Below, one piece after another: positions 52,941-63,340 of a DNA stretch of 64,000 bases. Source of the stretch: an uncultured Polaribacter sp. (GTDB taxonomy: Bacteria > Bacteroidota > Bacteroidia > Flavobacteriales > Flavobacteriaceae); contig NZ_CANMUE010000003.1 in assembly GCF_947500975.1 (NCBI RefSeq), positions 186,001-250,000 on the forward strand. Direction: 5' to 3'. Position numbers and translations under genes: made by a program. The notes beneath the pieces were generated by a model that was not told where the DNA came from, did not search any database, and saw nothing but the letters and a program-made list of their open reading frames with translations. Every line of letters begins with the position of its first letter. The stretch's first letter is position 1.

Positions 52941-55160
52941 GTGAAAAATACCTTTAAAATAATTATCATTTTTTTTCTTTTTGTAGCTATATATTCCTGT
53001 AGTACAAAAAAAGACACCGTTGTTAGTAGAAATTTTCACGCAATTAATACCAAATACAATGTTTTATTTAATGGTCAAGAAGCTTTTAATAAAGGAATTG
53101 ATCAAATAAACAAAGAGTATAAAGATAATTGGTTTAAGGTTTTACCTATAGAGCCTATTGTTTTTGAAAAAGACAAAATTGTTGCTCCTGTTTTTAATAA
53201 TGGACCTGGCGCAGGTTTTGGAAAAAGTAAAACCAAACAAAAAAAACAAACTACAACTTTTGAAAGAGCGGAAGAAAAAGCCGTAAAAGCCATTCAAAAA
53301 CATGGAATGAATATCGATGGAATGGAGCGCAACAGAAAAATTGATGATGCATATTTACTGTTAGGTAAAGCTCGTTATTATACTCAAAGATTTATTCCTG
53401 CTATAGAAGCCTTAAATTATGTTATAGCAAATTACCCACAAGCAGATTTAATTGCTGAAACTAAAATTTGGAGAGCTAAAGCTAATCTTAGAAACGATAA
53501 TGAAGAAACTGCTATTGAAGCAATGAAGCTTTTGTTAGTAGTTAGAGACACTTTAGAGGCAGACTTGCCAGATGTAATTAAAGAACAGGCACATACAGCT
53601 TTAGCAATGGCTTATGTTAATTCTGATAGTTTACAGCTAGCCAAAAAACACTTGCAATTATCAACAAAAACATTAAATAATAGAAATCAAGCGGCAAGAA
53701 ACTTATTTGTTTTAGGACAAATGTATAGCGCTGAAAACAAAAAAGATTCCGCAGTTATTTATTTTGATAAAATTATTAATTTTAAAAAAGCACCTTATAA
53801 ATATAAAATTCATGCAAATATAGAATTGGCAAAAAACTCAACTAAAGATTCTTTGTCATCAGTAATATTAGCACGATTGCAAAAATTAATAAAAGATAGA
53901 GATAATAGACCTTATTTAGATGAGTTGTATTATCAAACCGCAGTTTTACAAGAAAATAATAATAATGTAGAATTAGCCATTAAAAATTATAACAATTCAT
54001 TAAGAGCTAAAAACGGAAGCAATATTCAAAAAACATATACCTATGAAAAGTTAGGTGATTATAATTTTAAAAATGCAGAATACCAATTAGCTAGTTCTTA
54101 TTTTGATAGTGTTTTACAAATAACAACTGATACTTTAGATATTAGATTTAGACGAATTAGAAGAAAACACAAAAACTTAGCGTCTTTAATTAAGTTCGAA
54201 AATATAGTTACTAAAAATGATAGTATTTTAAGAATTGCAAGTTTATCAAAAGAAGAACAAAAACTGTTTTTTGAAAAACATATAGAAAAAATAAAAATAG
54301 CAGATGAAGAAGCAGCACAATTAAGATTAAATCAAATTGCTTTTGGTAGTGCTAGTGTATCTTTACAATCAGCAAGAAAAGGAAAGTGGTATTTTTATAA
54401 TGCACAAGCTTTAAGTTTTGGGAAAACTGAATTTGAAAAATTTTGGGGAACTAGAAAATTGGCAGACAATTGGCGTTGGTCAGAAAACGCAACAATTAAT
54501 ACCAACAATAATATTGATTCTATACAAGTAAATAAGGTTAATTTAAAATACGATTTAGACTCTTATATTAGTTCAATACCTACAAAAAAAGAAACTTTAG
54601 ATACTTTACTTATTGATAGAAATCAATCTTTATACGAATTAGGATTAATTTATAAAGAACAATTTAACAACAAAAATTTAGCAAAATTAAGGTTAGAAAG
54701 ATTAGCTTCATTAAACCCTAAAAAAGAATTAATTTTACCTATAAATTGGCATTTATATCAAATTTATTCTGATTTAGGAGATACCGATAAAGCAACAATT
54801 TATAAAAACGTAATTATTAATCAGTACCCAGATACTCAATTTGCAAAGATTATTTTAAATCCTAATGAAAAAATTACTGAAGATGTAGCTGTTGATGAAG
54901 TAGAAAAAAATTATAGTACAATGTATTATTTGTATAAAGCAGGTAAATTTAAAGACGTTGTAATTATGATTGATGATTATTTAGCAACAATTTCAAATTC
55001 TAAATTAATTCCTAAATTCGAGTTGCTAAAAGCTTATGCAATCGGAAAACATAAAGACAAACAAGCTTATAAAATAGCTTTAGAATTTGTAGCAGTTAGT
55101 TATGGTAATACAGAAGAGGGTAAAAAAGCAAGAGAGATTATAGCTCAATTAGAAGAATAA
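52941..55160 (+). CDS. sprE: gliding motility/T9SS lipoprotein SprE (PorW)
   Basis: A 739-residue TPR lipoprotein starting with GTG (MKNTFKIIIIFFLFVAIYSC; Cys20). The N-terminal TKYNVLFNGQEAFNKGIDQI, DNWFKVLPIEPI and ERAEEKAVKAIQKHGMNIDG with repeated TPR-like helices (DDAYLLLGKARYYTQRFIPA, IEALNYVIANYP) fits SprE/PorW, which connects the PorKLMN motor complex with other type IX secretion components. It indicates that the organism has T9SS and probably glides. It is followed by bactofilin and then the ATP synthase genes. Confidence 0.85.
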   Translation: MKNTFKIIIIFFLFVAIYSCSTKKDTVVSRNFHAINTKYNVLFNGQEAFNKGIDQINKEYKDNWFKVLPIEPIVFEKDKIVAPVFNNGPGAGFGKSKTKQKKQTTTFERAEEKAVKAIQKHGMNIDGMERNRKIDDAYLLLGKARYYTQRFIPAIEALNYVIANYPQADLIAETKIWRAKANLRNDNEETAIEAMKLLLVVRDTLEADLPDVIKEQAHTALAMAYVNSDSLQLAKKHLQLSTKTLNNRNQAARNLFVLGQMYSAENKKDSAVIYFDKIINFKKAPYKYKIHANIELAKNSTKDSLSSVILARLQKLIKDRDNRPYLDELYYQTAVLQENNNNVELAIKNYNNSLRAKNGSNIQKTYTYEKLGDYNFKNAEYQLASSYFDSVLQITTDTLDIRFRRIRRKHKNLASLIKFENIVTKNDSILRIASLSKEEQKLFFEKHIEKIKIADEEAAQLRLNQIAFGSASVSLQSARKGKWYFYNAQALSFGKTEFEKFWGTRKLADNWRWSENATINTNNNIDSIQVNKVNLKYDLDSYISSIPTKKETLDTLLIDRNQSLYELGLIYKEQFNNKNLAKLRLERLASLNPKKELILPINWHLYQIYSDLGDTDKATIYKNVIINQYPDTQFAKIILNPNEKITEDVAVDEVEKNYSTMYYLYKAGKFKDVVIMIDDYLATISNSKLIPKFELLKAYAIGKHKDKQAYKIALEFVAVSYGNTEEGKKAREIIAQLEE

Positions 55161-55203
55161 ATCAAAATTATAAACTTCCATTAAAAAAGATTAAAATTAA
55201 AGT

Positions 55204-55578
55204 ATGGAACGAAATGTTATTTCAAAAAACACATCAATAGTTGGTGAAATTAAATCCGAAGGAGATTTTAGAATAGACGGAATCTTAGAAGGTAATTTAA
55301 CCACAAAAGGAAGAGTTATTATAGGGGCAGAAGGTAAAGTTAAAGGAAATGTATTTGCGGGTAATGCTGATGTTGAAGGGGAAATTTCTGGGCAATTGAA
55401 TGTAGAAAAAACATTAACAGTAAAAGCAGTTGCTTTAATTACTGGAGATGTAACTACTGGAAAACTATCTATAGAACCAGGAGCAACTTTTAATGCTACT
55501 TGTGTAATGAAAACACCAAAAATAGGAACAACTATTAATATTAATGACAAACCAAAAGCAAAAAAACTCTTTAAATAA
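55204..55578 (+). CDS. bactofilin
   Basis: A 124-residue polymer-forming cytoskeletal protein. The right-handed beta-helix is visible as short repeats with Gly/Val/Ile ladders: EGDFRIDGILEGNLTTKGRV, IIGAEGKVKGNVFAGNADVE and AVALITGDVTTGKLSIEPGA. Such proteins polymerise without nucleotide and organise envelope or motility components. Its 3' end overlaps the AtpZ-like gene by 35 bases in another frame, so they are translationally linked. Adjacent to sprE. Confidence 0.92.
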   Translation: MERNVISKNTSIVGEIKSEGDFRIDGILEGNLTTKGRVIIGAEGKVKGNVFAGNADVEGEISGQLNVEKTLTVKAVALITGDVTTGKLSIEPGATFNATCVMKTPKIGTTININDKPKAKKLFK

Positions 55579-55759
55579 GGCGCTTCAGCTTTCTGGTGCC
55601 GGTTTGCAAATAGGAATAACAATTTATTTAGGATTTTTATTGGGTAAATGGTTAGATACAACTTTTGAAACTTCTTTTTTAAAAGAAACAGTTACCTTGG
55701 TAGCAGTTTTTTTATCCATGTATTCTTTAATAAAACAAGCTAATAAATTAAATGATTAA
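55544..55759 (+). CDS. AtpZ/AtpI family protein
   Basis: A 71-residue membrane protein with two helices (LQIGITIYLGFLLGKWLDTT, FLKETVTLVAVFLSMYSLIK). The pattern LG--LG-WLD-----P/F is typical of AtpZ/AtpI proteins that assist ATP synthase c-ring assembly or Mg2+/Ca2+ handling. It starts inside the bactofilin gene and overlaps the next gene by eight bases, a tight chain leading to the atp genes. Confidence 0.82.
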   Translation: MTNQKQKNSLNKALQLSGAGLQIGITIYLGFLLGKWLDTTFETSFLKETVTLVAVFLSMYSLIKQANKLND

Positions 55760-56141
55760 AAGTATATTGCTATTTGCTTTCGTTTTTTTCTCTTTATTTT
55801 TTTTAAGCTTTTCTATACATCAAAATTACCTACAAAGTATAGAGGTGTTATTGCCTTTCTCATTAAAAAAAGTATACCTTTTTCACTTTGGTTATTCATT
55901 GCTAATTTGTATTAATTTTATATTGCTTTCAACTGTTGATAAAATTTTTGAACAATTGAGTTTTATATATCTTGTAACTATTTTTCTTAAAATAGTTCTT
56001 TTTTGTGTAATATTCTATAACCCAATATTTTCTGAAGAAAATATGTCTTTTACTTCAAGAATATCACTATTTATTCCAACTATTATTTTTTTATTAACAG
56101 AAGCTATTTCTGTGGCTAAAATTTTAAAGAAGAAACAATAA
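55752..56141 (+). CDS. DUF6168-like membrane protein
   Basis: A 129-residue protein with four membrane helices (SILLFAFVFFSLFFLSFSIH, LFHFGYSLLICINFILLS, LVTIFLKIVLFCVIFY, SLFIPTIIFLLTEAISVAKI). It occupies the place of the second small atpI-like gene in Bacteroidota atp operons and resembles proteins labelled DUF6168. No catalytic residues. Probably an accessory membrane protein of the ATP synthase, by position only. Confidence 0.72.
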   Translation: MIKSILLFAFVFFSLFFLSFSIHQNYLQSIEVLLPFSLKKVYLFHFGYSLLICINFILLSTVDKIFEQLSFIYLVTIFLKIVLFCVIFYNPIFSEENMSFTSRISLFIPTIIFLLTEAISVAKILKKKQ

Positions 56142-56162
56142 TAAAAATATATTAAAAAAGAG

Positions 56163-56192
56163 TTTGTACTTTTGAAATATTGCGTATTTTTG
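56163..56192 (+). promoter_or_regulatory. promoter of atpBEFHAG
   Basis: TTTG, 18 bases and TATTTTTG, a near-consensus Bacteroidota promoter ending about 28 bases before atpB. Confidence 0.65.
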
Positions 56193-56220
56193 CGCGGAAT
56201 TTAGAAAGCATATTTTTACC

Positions 56221-57354
56221 ATGAAGATTGCACAAAAATCGATCAAATTTCTTGCACTAGCATTGCTAGTTCTTATTTCAGCTACAAGTTTTGCTTCTAG
56301 TACTGATAAAAAACATGATACCCAAAACGATGGAGGGCGTGTAAATAGCAAAGAAGAAATAAGTGATTATATAAAACATCACTTAGCAGATTCTCATGAT
56401 TTTACTCTTTTTTCATATTCTAATGATGCTGGAGAGAGAAAACATTTTGGCTTTTCTTTACCAGTAATTTTATGGTCTAGTAAAGGTTTGGTTGCTTTTA
56501 TGTCATCAGAATTTCATCATAATGATGATGGGCACGTTCTTGTAGATAGAAAAGGTTTAAAGTTTGCTAAAATTCATTCTAAAATTTTCGAATTAGACGC
56601 TAATGCATCAACTGTTTCTTTTGATGAAACACATCATGCAACAAATGCACACAAAGTATTAGATTTTTCTATAACTAAAAGTGTAGTAGGTATTTTAATA
56701 GCTGGTTTTTTAATCTTTTTTGGTTTTACTAAATTGGCTAAGCAATATAAAACAAGAGATATTCCTAAAGGATTTGGTAGAGTTTTAGAACCTTTAGTTT
56801 TATATGTAAGAGACGAAATAGCTAAACCAAATATTGGAGAAAAAAAGTATAGAAAATTTATGCCTTACCTGTTAACGGTATTTTTCTTTATTTGGATATT
56901 AAATTTAATGGGCTTAACACCTTTAGGTTTTAATGTAACTGGGCAAATAGCAGTAACAGTATGTTTAGCATTAATTACTTTAGTAGTATATATTACTAAT
57001 GGTAGTAAAGATTTTTGGGCTCACACATTATGGATGCCAGGTGTGCCAAAATTATTAAGACCAATATTAGCAGTATTAGAATTAGCAGGTTTTTTATTAA
57101 TAAAACCATTTTCATTATTAGTGCGTTTATTTGCTAACATTACAGCAGGACACTCTGTTGTAATGGGTATTGCAGCATTAATGATTTTATTAAAATCACA
57201 ATTTGGTACTGTTGGGGCAACAGGAATTTCATTCTTTTTAACCCTGTTTTTAACAGTAATAGAATTATTAGTAGCATTTTTACAAGCATTTATTTTTACA
57301 ATGTTATCTGCATTGTTTATTGGAATGGCTGTAGAAGAACATGAACATCATTAA
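56221..57354 (+). CDS. atpB: ATP synthase F0 subunit a
   Basis: A 377-residue proton channel subunit. A signal-like segment (KSIKFLALALLVLISATSFA) and a 120-residue soluble, His-rich extension precede the usual core; this long N-terminus is normal in Bacteroidota. The core shows FGRVLEPLVLYVRDEIAKPN, NLMGLTPLGFNVTGQIAVTV, the essential Arg in LSLLVRLFANITAGHSVVMG and LLVAFLQAFIFTMLSALFIG. It forms the half-channels against the c ring. Confidence 0.93.
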   Translation: MKIAQKSIKFLALALLVLISATSFASSTDKKHDTQNDGGRVNSKEEISDYIKHHLADSHDFTLFSYSNDAGERKHFGFSLPVILWSSKGLVAFMSSEFHHNDDGHVLVDRKGLKFAKIHSKIFELDANASTVSFDETHHATNAHKVLDFSITKSVVGILIAGFLIFFGFTKLAKQYKTRDIPKGFGRVLEPLVLYVRDEIAKPNIGEKKYRKFMPYLLTVFFFIWILNLMGLTPLGFNVTGQIAVTVCLALITLVVYITNGSKDFWAHTLWMPGVPKLLRPILAVLELAGFLLIKPFSLLVRLFANITAGHSVVMGIAALMILLKSQFGTVGATGISFFLTLFLTVIELLVAFLQAFIFTMLSALFIGMAVEEHEHH

Positions 57355-57460
57355 TGATGTTTCTAGGTTTTTTTAAAAAATCTAGTTATAGAATTAATTA
57401 GTTTTGATGAAAATCGAAACTTATAAGTTGAATTAGAATTTGTTTAATTAATATATTTAA

Positions 57461-57661
<201 letters not shown>

Positions 57662-57677
57662 TCCGAAAAAAGAACAA

Positions 57678-57713
57678 AACATTTCTGTAACGGTTGGTTA
57701 CAGAAATGTTTTT
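57678..57713 (+). terminator. intercistronic stem-loop between atpE and atpF
   Basis: Perfect 14-base arms AACATTTCTGTAAC and GTTACAGAAATGTT with loop GGTTG, followed by a short T run. It lies in an otherwise continuous operon, so it is likely a partial terminator or 3' stabiliser giving the excess of subunit c required for the ring. Confidence 0.7.
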
Positions 57714-57739
57714 AAATTAAACAAAAACAAAAATAGAGT

Positions 57740-58237
57740 ATGGATATTTTTAACGATTTTTCAATAGGTCTTTTTGCTTTACAATTGGTAATATTAATTG
57801 TATTATTAATTCTTTTAGCAAAATTTGCATGGAAACCAATTTTAAATTCTTTAGAAGAAAGAGAATCTGGAATTGAAAGTGCTTTATCAGAAGCAGAAAA
57901 TGCTCGTAAAGAAATGCAAAATTTACAAGCAGATAATGCAAAACTTATAAAAGAAGCAAGAGAAGAGAGAGATGCCATGATGAAAGAAGCACGAGCAATT
58001 CAAGATAAAATGATTGCAGATGCTAAAGAAGATGCTAAAGAAGTTACTGCTAGTTTAATTGCAAAAGCACAAGCTTCTATTCAGCAAGAAAAGCAAGCAG
58101 CTTTAGCTGAAATTAAAAAGAATGTTGCAGAATTATCTATTGGTATAGCAGAATCTGTAATTAAAAAAGAATTATCTAATAAGAAAGATCAACTAGATTT
58201 AGTTGAAGGAATCTTAAAAGATGTTACTTTAAACTAA
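57740..58237 (+). CDS. atpF: ATP synthase F0 subunit b
   Basis: A 165-residue peripheral stalk subunit: one N-terminal membrane helix (IGLFALQLVILIVLLILLAK) and then a long charged coiled coil (ERESGIESALSEAENARKEM, AKEDAKEVTASLIAKAQASI). The FAWKPILNSLEERE junction is the family hallmark. It links subunit a with delta and alpha; the atpH start follows four bases after its stop. Confidence 0.94.
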   Translation: MDIFNDFSIGLFALQLVILIVLLILLAKFAWKPILNSLEERESGIESALSEAENARKEMQNLQADNAKLIKEAREERDAMMKEARAIQDKMIADAKEDAKEVTASLIAKAQASIQQEKQAALAEIKKNVAELSIGIAESVIKKELSNKKDQLDLVEGILKDVTLN

Positions 58238-58241
58238 AAAT

Positions 58242-58799
58242 ATGAAAGACGCTAGAGCAGCATTACGTTACGCGAAAGCAATCTTAAATCTTGCAAAAGA
58301 TACTAATGAAGAGGCTGCTGTAAATGATGATATGAAATTTATTGTTTCTGCAATTTCAGAAAACAATGAGTTAGAAGTGGTTTTAAAAAGCCCTGTTATT
58401 AAAACTTCTGATAAAATGAAGGTTTTAAAAGCAATGTTTACTGGTAAAGTTAACAATATTACTTTAGGTGTTTTTAATTTATTACAAGACAATAAAAGAA
58501 TTGCAATGCTAGAGTCAATAGCAAGAAAATATGCTATTATTTACGACTTTTTAAAACACATGCAAGTTGCTAAAGTAACTACAGCAGTAGCTTTAACAAA
58601 AGAAGTAGAAGAAAAAGTAATGTCTAAAATTGTAGCTTTAACAGGCAAAAAGGCAAATTTAGAAAACGAAATTAATCCTGCTATTTTAGGCGGATTCATT
58701 TTACGTGTTGGAGATGTGCAGTATGATGCTAGTATCTCTAATCATTTAAACGAATTAAGGAAGGAATTTGACAACAGTCATTACATTCCAAAAATTTAA
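58242..58799 (+). CDS. atpH: ATP synthase F1 subunit delta
   Basis: A 185-residue OSCP/delta subunit. N-terminal RAALRYAKAILNLAKDTNEE, the helical domain to about 105, and the C-terminal signature NPAILGGFILRVGDVQYDAS are all recognisable. It joins the b stalk to the top of the alpha3beta3 head. Spacing to atpA is about 20 bases. Confidence 0.94.
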   Translation: MKDARAALRYAKAILNLAKDTNEEAAVNDDMKFIVSAISENNELEVVLKSPVIKTSDKMKVLKAMFTGKVNNITLGVFNLLQDNKRIAMLESIARKYAIIYDFLKHMQVAKVTTAVALTKEVEEKVMSKIVALTGKKANLENEINPAILGGFILRVGDVQYDASISNHLNELRKEFDNSHYIPKI

Positions 58800-58817
58800 T
58801 TATACATCAAATCATAA

Positions 58818-60395
<1,578 letters not shown>

Positions 60396-60456
60396 ATTAG
60401 CAATTAATGTTTAGCGGTACGTTAAACACTAATAACTAACAACTAGTTACCAAATT

Positions 60457-61320
60457 ATGGCAAACTTAAAAGAAATACGTAATAGAATAACCTCAATTGG
60501 TTCTACAATGCAGATTACATCTGCCATGAAAATGGTATCTGCTGCAAAGTTGAAAAAAGCACAAGATGCTATTGTAGCAATGAGACCTTATTCATCTAAA
60601 CTAACTGAATTGTTGCAAAATTTAAGTGCAACTTTAGATAGTGATGCTAGCGGAGAGTATTCTACTCAAAGAGAAGTTTCTAAAGTTTTAATAGTTGTTG
60701 TAACTTCTAATAGAGGTTTGTGTGGTGGTTTTAACTCATCAATAACTAAAGAAGTTACAAAAACAATTAATGCAAAATATGCTGATAAACAAGTAGATTT
60801 ATTTGCTATTGGTAAAAAAGGAGCTTCTTTAGCTAAACAATATAAAGTTGTTGCTACAAGAAATGATATTTTTGACGATTTAACTTTTAACAATGTTGCT
60901 GCAATTGCAGAAAAATTAATGGAGTTATTTGTTGATGGTTCTTATGATAAAATAGAATTGGTGTACAATCAATTTAAAAATGCAGCTACACAATTACCTC
61001 AAGTTGAACAATTTTTACCAATAAAACCAATTGAAGGCGGAGATGCAAATGCAGTAAACTCTGATTATATTTTTGAGCCATCTAAAGAAGAAATAGTTGA
61101 AGCTTTAATACCAAAATCTTTAAAAACACAATTATATAAAGCAATTAGAGATAGTTTTGCTTCTGAGCATGGTGCACGTATGACAGCAATGCATAAAGCA
61201 ACAGACAATGCAAAAGATTTACGAGACGATTTATTGTTAACGTATAATAAAGCACGTCAAGCAGCAATTACAAATGAAATTTTAGAAATTGTTGGTGGAG
61301 CAGAAGCCTTAAATAATTAA
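60457..61320 (+). CDS. atpG: ATP synthase F1 subunit gamma
   Basis: A 287-residue central rotor shaft. The N-terminal coiled-coil NLKEIRNRITSIGSTMQITS AMKMVSAAKL-type sequence, the middle VVVTSNRGLCGGFN and the C-terminal helix HGARMTAMHKATDNAKDL, followed by NKARQAAITNEILEIVGGAE, are textbook. Last gene of the operon, 50 bases before a terminator. Confidence 0.96.
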   Translation: MANLKEIRNRITSIGSTMQITSAMKMVSAAKLKKAQDAIVAMRPYSSKLTELLQNLSATLDSDASGEYSTQREVSKVLIVVVTSNRGLCGGFNSSITKEVTKTINAKYADKQVDLFAIGKKGASLAKQYKVVATRNDIFDDLTFNNVAAIAEKLMELFVDGSYDKIELVYNQFKNAATQLPQVEQFLPIKPIEGGDANAVNSDYIFEPSKEEIVEALIPKSLKTQLYKAIRDSFASEHGARMTAMHKATDNAKDLRDDLLLTYNKARQAAITNEILEIVGGAEALNN

Positions 61321-61363
61321 AAATATTGCTATTTTTTTAGAAATAGTAATCTATATAACAAAG

Positions 61364-61398
61364 AAAAGAGCTTATCAATTTTGATAAGCTCTTTTTTT
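61364..61398 (+). terminator. terminator of the atp operon
   Basis: AAAAGAGCTTATCAA-TT-TTGATAAGCTCTTTT followed by further T. It closes the operon after atpG and confirms that no atpD/atpC follow. Confidence 0.9.
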
Positions 61399-61513
61399 AT
61401 ATCTTCAAAAAGTAATATTAACCTCAGATATATTTTAATTAACCTTATTTATTTTTATTAAACAGGAGTTTTTTTTAAATTGAATAAAATTATTAATTTC
61501 TAATAGCAATATA

Positions 61514-62551
61514 TTGAAAAACAGAACTACGTTAAGTAATGTATTAATTGCACTATTTATTTTAAGTATTCCTATATTTACTTCTCCAGATTTTAATAAA
61601 GGTTTAGAGCTTTTTACGGTCAAACCTTTTTTAAGAAATTTTACTAGTTACCTTTTATTAACTTTTTTCTTTTTCATTCATTTTTATATATTAATTCCAG
61701 TTTTTTATGATAAGAAAGAATGGTTGCTTTATGTAATTTCTATAGGTACAAGCTTATTATTAGTAATTTGCTTGCCGTTATTTTTGTTTTCTTTTGATGA
61801 TGTATTAACACCACCAGATTTTTTAGAATATCCAAGAAATAAAGAGCCTAATAGCAGAACTATTTTAAATTTTTTAAACTTTAGTAATGGTCTCGTTTTT
61901 CAGTTTTTATTAATTTGGTTAGGTTCTTTATTTGTAAAGTTAGAAAGTAGAGTAAAAGAAATTCAACAAGAAAAATTAAAAGCAGAAGTTTCGTATCTAA
62001 AAGCAAAAATAAATCCACACTTTTTATTTAACACTCTTAATAACATTTATGCATTAACATTAACAAAATCTAATAAAGCATCTGATGCAGTATTAAAATT
62101 GTCTGATATGATGCGCTATATTGTTTCTGAAAGTGATACAGAAAAAGTATCGTTAGAAAAAGAGTTGAATTATATAAAAGATTTTATCGAATTGCAAAAA
62201 TTACGAATTGGCAAACAAATAGATTTAAAAACGAATATCAAAGGAAATACAGCAGGAAAATATATTTCACCAATAATATTAATTAATTTTATTGAAAATG
62301 CTTTTAAATACGGCGTTAGTCAAGAAAAAGTATCTTCAATTGTAATTGATATAACGATTAAAAACTTTATGTTAACATTATTTGTTAAAAATGATATTGT
62401 TTTTAATAAAGAAACACTTAAATTTATCACAGAAGAAGGTGTAAAAAACACAAAAAAGAGACTTCAAATTTCATATAAAAATAAGCATCTTTTAAAAATT
62501 AATGAAACAAAAGACACCTTTGAAGTTAAATTAGATATAGATCTTTCATGA
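61514..62551 (+). CDS. LytS/YehU-type sensor histidine kinase
   Basis: A 345-residue membrane kinase. About four N-terminal helices (NVLIALFILSIPIFTS, LLLTFFFFIHFYILIPVFY, WLLYVISIGTSLLLVICLPL, GLVFQFLLIWLGSLF) lead to a short coiled coil and the His_kinase domain with KAKINPHFLFNTLNNIYALT (phospho-acceptor His169). The degenerate ATPase has NFIENAFKYGV. No extracellular sensor domain, so the signal is probably membrane-borne. It starts with TTG. Its stop overlaps the start of the regulator gene (ATGA). Confidence 0.92.
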   Translation: MKNRTTLSNVLIALFILSIPIFTSPDFNKGLELFTVKPFLRNFTSYLLLTFFFFIHFYILIPVFYDKKEWLLYVISIGTSLLLVICLPLFLFSFDDVLTPPDFLEYPRNKEPNSRTILNFLNFSNGLVFQFLLIWLGSLFVKLESRVKEIQQEKLKAEVSYLKAKINPHFLFNTLNNIYALTLTKSNKASDAVLKLSDMMRYIVSESDTEKVSLEKELNYIKDFIELQKLRIGKQIDLKTNIKGNTAGKYISPIILINFIENAFKYGVSQEKVSSIVIDITIKNFMLTLFVKNDIVFNKETLKFITEEGVKNTKKRLQISYKNKHLLKINETKDTFEVKLDIDLS

Positions 62552-63234
62552 TAAAAGCTATTGCAATAGATGATGAACCTTTGGCGTTAGAAATTATTAA
62601 AACGCACTGTTCAGCAATAGATTTTATAAACTTAACCAATACATTTACATCGCATACAAAAGCAATAAAATATCTAAACAAAAATAATGTTGATTTAATT
62701 TTTTTGGATATTCAAATATCCGAAGTTAATGGAATTGATATCTATAAATCATTAAAAAAAGAAATCAAAGTTATTTTTACAACGGCATATAGCCATTATG
62801 CAGTAGAAGGATTTAATGTTAATGCATCAGATTATTTATTAAAACCTTTTTCTTTAGAACGTTTTTTAGTTTCAGTAAATAAAGTAAAAAAAGAAATAGA
62901 AACAAATTTTTTAAAAGAAGAGAAAACACATTTAGCTATAAAAGCAGATTATAAATTACATAATATTCTTTTTAAAGAAATACTTTTTATTGAAGCTCTA
63001 GACGATTATATAGGTATTAATTTATCCAATGGTACAAAAATTGTTGCACGTTATACTATGAAAAATATTTTAACAAAACTTCCACCAACAGAATTTAAAA
63101 GAACGCATCGATCTTTTATTGTTCAGTTAAAAAAGATAAAAAGTATTTTTAAAGATACACTTAAAATAGAAGATTTTGTTATTCCAATTAGTGCTACATA
63201 TAAACAAGAAATAGTTAAAAACCTTAACATTTAA
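62548..63234 (+). CDS. LytTR family response regulator
   Basis: A 228-residue response regulator: receiver domain with acidic pair IDDEPLA, phospho-acceptor Asp54 in LIFLDIQISE, TTAYSHYAVEGF and the Lys in YLLKPFS; then a C-terminal LytTR DNA-binding domain (ILFIEALDDYIGINLSNGTK, FKRTHRSFIVQLKKI). Overlaps the kinase gene by four bases, so they are made together. The target genes are unknown; a lipoprotein gene follows on the same strand. Confidence 0.93.
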   Translation: MIKAIAIDDEPLALEIIKTHCSAIDFINLTNTFTSHTKAIKYLNKNNVDLIFLDIQISEVNGIDIYKSLKKEIKVIFTTAYSHYAVEGFNVNASDYLLKPFSLERFLVSVNKVKKEIETNFLKEEKTHLAIKADYKLHNILFKEILFIEALDDYIGINLSNGTKIVARYTMKNILTKLPPTEFKRTHRSFIVQLKKIKSIFKDTLKIEDFVIPISATYKQEIVKNLNI

Positions 63235-63340
63235 ATTCATTCACCTTATTAAACGTCACTTTGACCTCTATTATTTTTAAATAATTGGAGTTAAGTATAG
63301 ATTTACATTAACAAATAGTTTAATTTAAAATTTATATATA

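Noticed and set aside
61436..61513. Missing atpD/atpC remnants after atpG
   Set aside because: Only a terminator and AT-rich spacer are present; Bacteroidota commonly encode beta and epsilon elsewhere.
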